NCBI GenBank assembly: GCA_014529385.2
Contig: CM043959.1
Coordinates: 50,674,753 to 50,738,752 of the forward strand
Length of the DNA: 64,000 nt
From: Adiantum capillus-veneris
Lineage: Eukaryota > Streptophyta > Polypodiopsida > Polypodiales > Pteridaceae
Direction of reading: 5' to 3'
In this document: piece by piece, positions 57,049-64,000 of the stretch
Layout: each line of letters starts with the position of its first letter
Position numbering within the stretch: position 1 is the stretch's first letter
Program-made: the position numbers and the translations under genes
The notes under the pieces: generated by a model
The model's database searches: none
Seen by the model: only the letters and a program-made list of their open reading frames with translations
What the model was told of the DNA's origin: nothing

Positions 57049-58536
57049 CTACGTATTTTGTTCGTTAAAAATTGCATCCCTACTCCTTAAGATTTTACCA
57101 TCTTCAGGATTCCATAGGCGATACCCAAAGTCTCCTTCTTCATAGCCAATGAAGAAACACTTTTTGGACTTTGCATCTAGCTTTGATCTTAGGCTTCTAT
57201 CTATGTGCATGAAAGCCTCACACCCAAACACTTTGAGAAATGCATAATTCACCGGTTTACCTGTCCATGCCTCTTCTGGAACTCCCCCATCCAATGCCGT
57301 TGAGGGTGACTGATTGATTAAGTACACAGACGTACTTACAGCTTCCGCCCAAAGCTCAAGTGGTAGGCCTACATGTAGCCGCATGCTTCGTGCTCGTTCC
57401 ATGATTGTCCTGTTCATCCTTTCCGAAATCCCATTTTTTTGAGGTGTCCTTGGGGTTGTCCTTTGCCTCCGAATGACTTGGCTGCAATATTCGCCTCCAT
57501 TGTCAGATCTGAGGCATTTAACCTTGGTACCTGTTTCATTCTCCACAAAGGCTTTCCACCTCTGAAACATGGAAAATACATCGGATTTATTCTTCATGAC
57601 ATAAACCCATGTTTTTCTAGTCGCATCGTCTATGAATGTTACATACTACAATGAGCCACCAAGTGATGTTGTACTTGCACGACCCCAAACATCAGAATGA
57701 ACCAACTCAAGTTTTTTATTTTTTCTTTCATTTCCTGATTTTTGAAATTTTACCCTCTTTTTTTTACCATAAACACAATCTTCACAGAACTCTAAGTCCA
57801 CTTCTTTCAAACCTGGTAGAAGCTTCTTTGTTTGAAGGATTTGCATTCCTTTGGCACTCATATGCCCAAGTCGGTAGTGCCACACCGCACTGTCAACTTT
57901 TGTAGTTGCTGCACAAGCTGAAGGTTGCGTGCTAACAGTACACAAGTAAAGTGTACCGACTTTTTCTCCCTTGGCAACCACCAAAGATCCCTTTGAGATC
58001 TTCCACCGTTTGTTTCCGAATGCAATGTTGTGACCTTCATCGTCCAATTGTCCTATAGAGATCAAATTTTTGCGAAGAGAAGGAACATGCCTAACATCTT
58101 TAAGCTTCCATTCATTTCCATTAGCAGTTTTGACAGAAACTGTACCTTTGACGACAATCTCACAAGCTTTATCATCTCCCAAGTATACATACCCAAAATT
58201 ACCTTTGGTGTAGTCTTGGAAATGTTTCTTGTGTGGTGTCGCATGGAATGAAGCCCCGGAATCTACTATCCAGGAATTAGACACATTGTCTAATGAGAGA
58301 ATTAGAGCATCTTGCTCTACTTTCCCTGCCACATTGGCCTCCGATGTTGTCTTGAGACTCTGTCTCCTTCTTCTTCTTGGACCAGCAATCCTTCTTGACG
58401 TGGCCCTTCTTGCCGGAGTTCCAACATTCAAGAACTGACTTTGTGCATGACTTGCTTCGCCTTGAGCGATCACGACCCTTTTGGTTTTTGAACCTCTCCT
58501 TAGGCCTTCCTCTTGTTTCCACTGATAGTGCAGCAC
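57049..58536 (-). pseudogene. C1 protease and integrase
   Basis: 58536-57646: protease WIVDSGASFHATPHKKHF with D-S-G intact, then LKDVRHVPSLRKNLISIGQL, the pre-integrase knuckle (HYRLGHMSAKGMQIL, FCEDCVYGKKKRVKF) and the first catalytic Asp in ELVHSDVWG. A stop at about 57646 interrupts the core. It resumes at 57597: CLRSDNGGEYCSQVI (second Asp), TPRTPQKNGISERMNRTIME (Glu), then LPLELWAEAVSTSVYLINQS. All three acidic residues are kept. Confidence 0.85.
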
Positions 58537-59125
58537 TTGGTGATTCTCCTATGCTTATCCTTCGCATTTCCTTGCTTAGGAGAACACCCACAACATCATA
58601 AAACTTAAGAGTATTTGTGCCCGAGATAGAATTACTTACAGCCATCACAAGGCTGTCCCAACTATCCGGTAGAGATGATAGTATAAGGAGAGCTCGCACT
58701 TCGTCATCAAAATTGATTTTCACTGATCGAAGTTGACTTATGTTTGTGTTAAAGTCATTTAGGTGTTCTGCAACTGAACCATTCTCTGACATCTTTAGAT
58801 TTAACAAGCGCTTCAGAAGAAATACCTTATTGGATGCCGATGGTTTCTCGTAGAAGTCGTCAAGTGACTTCATCAAGTCCTCCGTGGTCTTCATCTCCGA
58901 AACATTAAAGGCCACCGTTGATGCCAAGCTTAACCGGATTGTTCCCAGTGCCTTTCGATCAAGGACAATCCATGCTTCATCTGCCATTGTTGCGGGCTTC
59001 TTCGCAAGACCGCCTAGTGGCAAATAGAGGTCCTTCTGGTAGAGATAGTCTTCAATCTGCATCTTCCAATGTTGGTAGTTTTTGCCGTTGAACTTCTCAA
59101 TCTTGAGGTTCCCTTCCTCCGCCAT
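58277..59125 (-). pseudogene. C1 gag
   Basis: From ATG at 59125: MAEEGNLKIEKFNGKNYQHW, then a UBN2-type gag body (ASNKVFLLKRLLNLKMSENG, VAEHLNDFNTNISQLRSV, LILSSLPDSWDSLVMAVSNS). The knuckle CWNSGKKGHVKKDCW has Ser in place of its second Cys. A frameshift near 58330 separates it from protease. Confidence 0.85.
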
Positions 59126-59184
59126 AACTCCCACTCAATTCAAGGAATCCTTTCCTTGAGATAATTTAGCTACGAGCAAACCTT

Positions 59185-59196
59185 GCTCTGATACCA
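59185..59196 (-). other. primer-binding site of C1
   Basis: The - strand reads TGGTATCAGAGC, an exact initiator Met-tRNA type site, 2 bp from the LTR start at 59199. Confidence 0.9.
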
Positions 59197-59198
59197 GT

Positions 59199-60034
59199 TG
59201 TTAGGAAATAAGACGTAGCTAAATAGATTTTTGAGTAGATTACTTAATGGAGAGAGATAGATTTCACACACAAGATATTATAGAGTAGAGAGAGAGAGAG
59301 AGAGTACACACAATATATGTGGTTCACCCAATGTGGGCTACGTCCACGGGAAAGCAGTCACTCAATGGCTTTAGCACTTCAAAAGAAGAAGTAGTTTACA
59401 AAGGGATTAAACCCTTGATAGAGCTCCCGCCTTGCTTCACTCTCACCACCTCACACTCACCTTGTTATAAACTTCACACTATGAAATGTGTGTAGAAATG
59501 GCCTCCTTTTATAGGCCAAAAGGGCTGTCCTCTCTTATGAGAGACAACCATGTGTAGCCGCCCTTGTGCGAATAAGTCCACATCGGACCCTCCAATCCGC
59601 CCATGTGTGGCCGCCCTTGAGAAGATAAGTCCACTTTTGAATTCGGCCACCGGCCAACGGCCATTGACTTTTGACCACCGGCCACCGGCCATTGACTTTC
59701 GACCACCGGCCACCGGCCATTGACTTCCGACCACCTGCCATCGGCCATTGACTACCGGCCACCGGCCAACCGATTGGTTGTTTTCCGACCACTTTCCGGC
59801 CGCCGTCTGGCCATAATATTCCGACGAAAAGGAATATTCCGGCGAAAAAAAAGTCTCGGGGGCCTCCGTCCCCGAGGCCTTTAAAGTTGCCCCTGATTCT
59901 TGTCCGTGAAAATTTTGGTTTCCAGTGAGTGATTTTCCTTCATGCACGATGTCTTCTCCTCATAATGGGGGCCTTACAAATGTGCGCTTTTACCACAGAA
60001 AATTACAAGGGTAAATCAGGCTCCATACTTAACA
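59199..60034 (-). repeat. copia C1 5' LTR, 836 bp
   Basis: Starts TGTTAGGAAATAAGACG and ends CTCCATACTTAACA. It contains a short GA tract near 59286 and GGCCACCGGCCA-type units at 59645-59770. It carries a single copy of the segment that is duplicated in the 3' LTR. Confidence 0.9.
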
Positions 60035-60039
60035 CAATC

Positions 60040-60980
60040 CTTATTGGACACATGTGCTAAATATAATCTGCTATCATATGGAGTGTGGTGCCAATTAAGA
60101 AATCCATGTCTATCTGAGAGTACCATCCAAGTCAAGGATATCAACAAGAAAAAAACTATTGTTTTTGGAATGTGGCACACTTCTTTCAATTATGACAATG
60201 GGGTCGTAGCTCAAGACTTTTTGGTCATGCTTGCTGGAACTATGGAAGGCAATATAAACCTAGGACGCACATAGATGATAGCGACCAACTGCACTATTGA
60301 TTGGGGGATTGGGAGTTTCACAACATAGAAACAACTCTTTGTGCTCTTACATGTCACCTATAGACCCATGTTAATCAAATCCTATAACAATAAAGCGGAT
60401 TGAAGACCGTGGGAAGGGAAAGATCACAAAATACTATACACATGATCCACAGCTAGTTTGGGTACCCAAGGGAGAGCGACTTGTATCACTCGGCTCAAAC
60501 ATAGAAAAAAAAAATGAAGATTCTTAATCTTGATGTAGTTCTTCTAGAAAAACACAAACTTCTTTACAACTTCCACCTACCACCAAAATTGTACAAAAAA
60601 CCCAGGAAATAATAGCACCTCCCATTGTAAATTCATCACCTACAACAACGTTTCAAATAAAATCATGGGAGAGTACTTTATCACCCTTGCAACTAGATGA
60701 AATGCCTAGGGTGGTGAAAAAATATTGGTCAAAGTCTTCACCCATCACAACTTGGAACAATTGGTTTCAAAAGGTGATGAAATCATTCCAAGAGATATGA
60801 TCTACCCTAGGAAGGGGGGAGTGTTAGCTGACATCCATCATTCACTTGCTCCCCTCTTAACTTTCCTCTTTGACCTCTCAATCTCCCAATCTTAGGGAGT
60901 TTATATACATAGCCATATACTCAAGAAAAAAGAAAAAACAGAGCAAGAGCCACTAAACAAAAAGATTGAAAACAGTTTCT
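60040..60980 (+). pseudogene. G2 sequence downstream of C1
   Basis: A 76-codon frame (60044-60274: MDTCAKYNLLSYGVWCQL...) and further broken frames continue G2 beyond the C1 insertion. No family recognised. The text near 60590-60790 is Pro/Thr-rich and stop-containing. Confidence 0.35.
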
Positions 60981-61077
60981 AGTACATGACCCAAAAATCA
61001 TAATAACACAATATGCACAAGGACACCACCTTTTGACATGACCCTCATAATATTTTCACACTAACCAAAATCTATCT

Positions 61078-61518
61078 GTGTGTACAGATATGGCTAGTAT
61101 GCTAGAGTCATCCACTCCTACCTTGGGTGAGAGGTACTCTCTTTACTTTTCACAAGTGTTTTACATAGTCTACCTAGTGCTTGCCTGTGAATGGAATTTG
61201 GTAGATACACTAGCGTTTGAGAAAAATTTTGAGGAATTAGAATGGCTGACAAGTCTCTTGACCACGACTGATCCCTACTTAGTAGAGAACGTCTCTCCGA
61301 TTGCACAAGCTTTTAACCGTTTTGAGCAAGATGACTATACATACCTGGTGACATTCTTAGTGAACATATGTGCACCTAATGATGAGGAAGATTTACATGA
61401 TTACATGGATGGCACGTATAGTCTCACGGATGATGACTTTATTTTTCTTGACGATGACAAGGATAGGGGTTTAGACTTAAGACTACCCTCCCATCTATAC
61501 AATATCATGTTCCTTTGA
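61078..61518 (+). CDS. G2 3' ORF, 146 residues, acidic, unrecognised
   Basis: An intact frame (MCTDMASMLESSTPTLGERY...) with a hydrophobic stretch (LYFSQVFYIVYLVLACEW) near residues 22-39 and a strongly acidic C-terminal third (NDEEDLHDYMDG, LTDDDFIFLDDDKDRG). It lies 3' of the integrase and well upstream of the purine tract, where some gypsy lineages carry an extra ORF. I recognise no family. The hydrophobic stretch is too short and mixed to call a membrane segment confidently. 61530-62815 has no further gene. Confidence 0.4.
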   Translation: MCTDMASMLESSTPTLGERYSLYFSQVFYIVYLVLACEWNLVDTLAFEKNFEELEWLTSLLTTTDPYLVENVSPIAQAFNRFEQDDYTYLVTFLVNICAPNDEEDLHDYMDGTYSLTDDDFIFLDDDKDRGLDLRLPSHLYNIMFL

Positions 61519-62816
61519 CCAAGGGGGTGAAAATACTTAGGTTAGGGTTATTTATGTTGTTTTGGTTGTGTTCAATAAAGGCTGGTTCCTCTTCCCGCTG
61601 ATGTGCCTCCTAGAGGTATCCCTTGTGTTTTCTAGTGTGTACAAGAACTCATTGTAGTAGTTGGGATTTTGAACTTTATGCAATCTTTGTCTAGTTCACT
61701 CTTCAAATCGAGCGCGATCATCAACACAAACATGTGTTTCTTGTCCATTATCATTTCTTTTTGTCTTTTTTAGAATCCATGTTTGTCTGCTTTAACTGTG
61801 ATTCGTACCACAATATTCAACACATTTTCTTAGTATTATACCTAGAAGTCCTTCTAGTTAAGCTATAATAAAAGAAATTTCATATAAAATCATCACCAAA
61901 ATGATTCCCTTTGTTTGAACCCCCAAAGTGTTTTCCACATTGATTCAATTTTTGACATGTGTGCTTATTTTGTATGCTTTGGGATTTTTGCTTTTCAAGA
62001 AAAAGCGCCCACACTAGGAACCTCTACGGCTCTAGTACCATACGCAATACATGTGAACGATGAAGTGCCAAATCAAGCTGGGCATTGTCTTCTAGCTTAA
62101 GATATTTTTTTTTTGGTACTTTTGTTTATTTGTTTATTTGTTTTCACGGCATATCAATTTTGTAACTTTGGGGGGTCATATTGACACTGTTACCCTCCTC
62201 AGGCCCACTAGAAATCACTAGCACATTGCACACAATGCTTCATAGTACTGGATTAAGAACCTCAAGTAACATTGACAATTAGGAAGGCATTCCCAATGGT
62301 ATTAAGAGAAAAAATCTAATGTCTATCTTCGTCAAACTAGCTTAGTTCAGACTTCTTGATTCATAAACCTAGACAAGGGACTATGAAATAAAATTATATT
62401 GCTCTCGAACATGAGATACTTTGCTCTCACGATTAAACAACTTAATTGACCAGAGAGAATTGAGAAGCTTGCCCATGGTATTAATAGTTGACCTCTAGTG
62501 CCTTTCGACCAATAAATTAGCGATTCTAGACTTGTTTATTTTTTCACCTTTTCAAGTGCTTATGCGTTGGATTATATTACAGTTTATTGTTTATTGTTGC
62601 TGAAAATTTATTTAATAATCTTTTACCAATCAATTTGTGTGTCTATTCACTGCATATTCTTTTTAATTATATAAGTTCTATGCGAATGCAATTACTGCGT
62701 CATTTTTGGTAAATTTTACAGTGTTTGAAGAAAGCTAAAGACATTCAATCTTAGTTGCTCTTCCACCTTGACGAACAAGCTTCACCTCACTAGCTTCCGA
62801 GGACGGAATCTACATC

Positions 62817-62829
62817 AAGAAGGGGGGCA
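62817..62829 (+). other. polypurine tract of G2
   Basis: AAGAAGGGGGGCA lies directly against the start of the LTR at 62830. Confidence 0.8.
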
Positions 62830-63141
62830 TGTAAACCATTTACGGACACCCTATCACCTTTTTTAGACGCCTTATCACTTTATTTGAGTCATGGACCGGG
62901 CCTGTCAGTCCTATAGGTGCGTAGGTGATCGTTGATGAGAGGCGCACCACTTATCTCATTTTTCCATTATTCTTGCTATGACCGGCCGCTGTAGGAGTTC
63001 ATGCGTGAATGAGTCAGATTCATATAAAAGATCCATTTTGACCTAAAATCCCCATTCTTGAGGTGCAAGCTAAAGAAGTTCTCTTGCTCTACCTCTACCT
63101 TTTTCTCTGTCGTGTGCTCACGAGTGTGTGTGTCTGTATGC

Positions 63142-63172
<31 letters not shown>

Positions 63173-63606
63173 TGAGTGAGAGAGAGTGATCGAGAATTGC
63201 GGCGGCAAGGCGGTTGAGTGCGGCAACTGCGGCTCCCTCTTCTTTGTGACACAGAATCCTTCACGGTGGCAAAGCATTGAGCAGTGAGTGACACACCATA
63301 TTCCCTTTGAGCTTACTAGGATAGTCTAGTTGTGTGCTTGCAGCCATTCATGGCTCGCACACAGTGTTTGGAAAGTTCCCAGCCTCTAACACATGCGGTA
63401 GAAGTGCACAAGAAATTAGCCTTTGATGTGTGACATACATTTGAGACTGAGATAGGTAGGAACGGCTTAGACTTGGGTTTTTTGAGAGATAAGCTATCTT
63501 TTGTAGTCTCCATGCACTAGTCGGGTCAGATACGTCTCACGAATTTTACGTCTGTGGTTCTCACTTTGCTAGCATTGATATGGTGAGGCTTGGTAGCCGG
63601 CCAACA
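62830..63606 (+). repeat. downstream LTR of G2, followed by a second primer site
   Basis: Starts TGTAAACCATTTACGGACAC and aligns with 36290-36909. It is about 777 bp long and ends ...GGCCAACA, after which comes TGGAGCTGTTGTCGGGGA (63610), a degenerate primer-binding site. An LTR with a purine tract before it and a primer site after it indicates that internal sequence of another copy starts here. Confidence 0.7.
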
Positions 63607-63609
63607 TTT

Positions 63610-64000
63610 TGGAGCTGTTGTCGGGGACGAGGCAACCTAAACTAGAGAAAAACCCAAAGTATTTACTGAAATTTCCATTACTTCCTCTAGTTTTTGCTAG
63701 AGTAACACCTTTTCTGATTTTATCATGGTTGAGAGGTGCTTGAGAGTAGGGATACTCAACAAGGACCTCAGGAGCTTTAGTTCAAGAGGATGGATTAGGT
63801 AGAGGGTCCTTGAGACGAGCTAGTGGTCGGTAAGGGCATCACCTAAATAGAAAGTAGAGATTTTAGACTGAAGGCTGAACTTTTTAACCTTTGTACTGTT
63901 TTTTCATGTTTAGTAGGAGTAGGGTAAGTAAAAAACCATCAAAATTGTATCTGATTTTGAGGTGCACTGAGAAAACCAAAAAATTAGTCATTTTTATCTT
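63610..64000 (+). other. primer-site-like start of a further G2-type interior
   Basis: A primer-binding-site-like run (63610-63627) follows the LTR, and then untranslated-leader-like sequence continues to the window edge. No coding frame is visible in it. Confidence 0.45.

Larger units (their letters stand above)
54338..60034 (-). mobile_element. full-length copia element C1
   Basis: 5.7 kb with both LTRs, primer site (59185-59196), purine tract (55220-55230) and a perfect CAATC target duplication (54333-54337, 60035-60039). All copia domains are present in the order gag, protease, integrase, reverse transcriptase, RNase H, but frameshifts and stops interrupt them. It lies in the G2 region downstream of integrase. 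Confidence 0.9.

Overview
Eukaryotic nuclear DNA from a land plant with a large, repeat-rich genome. The basis is LTR retrotransposons primed by initiator Met-tRNA, CACTA, chromovirus and copia remnants, short GT-AG introns, and long (GA)n tracts. A fern-like genome is my guess, at low confidence. I see no host gene, rRNA, tRNA or CRISPR that I can defend. Almost all of the window is transposable elements, many nested.

Layout. 1-3050: CACTA (En/Spm) transposase remnant with a (GA)n tract, a GGTTAT-type repeat and a 92-bp foldback. 4060-9600: decayed Ty3/gypsy element G1 (+) with its 5' LTR. 10010-13498: copia fragment C3 (-) with an interrupted LTR. 13499-14540: solo G1-type LTR, inverted. 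16100-18400 and 18660-20581: two gypsy pol remnants (-), the first ending in a chromodomain. 20700-21420: copia integrase scrap. 21966-31516: the H3 element (below). 31566-36181: LTR element with exact 141-bp LTRs and no recognisable pol. 36290-63606 and beyond: a Ty3/gypsy element (G2, +) carrying nested insertions: copia C2 (42364-52625), itself split by LTR element E (44368-51150), and copia C1 (54338-60034). Target-site duplications (AGTCT, GCAT, CAATC, ACATG) fix the nesting.

The most interesting object is the 9.55-kb element at 21966-31516. It has imperfect terminal inverted repeats and is built as two convergent gene arms facing a central palindrome-of-palindromes. The left arm (+) carries two unrecognised genes, one with a clean 78-bp intron. 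The right arm (-) carries an intronless 298-residue protein with a complete histone H3 fold, an H3-type N-terminus (ARTKQTA) and a tail of about 200 residues. Beyond it is a four-exon gene for a DDE-type transposase of about 905 residues. Its D, D, E and Cys/His zinc ligands are spaced almost as in the RAG1 catalytic core. I know of no described transposon that pairs an H3-fold protein with a RAG1-like transposase. The H3 frame is intact. One left-arm gene has an in-frame stop and the transposase seems to have lost one splice acceptor, so this copy may be immobile now.
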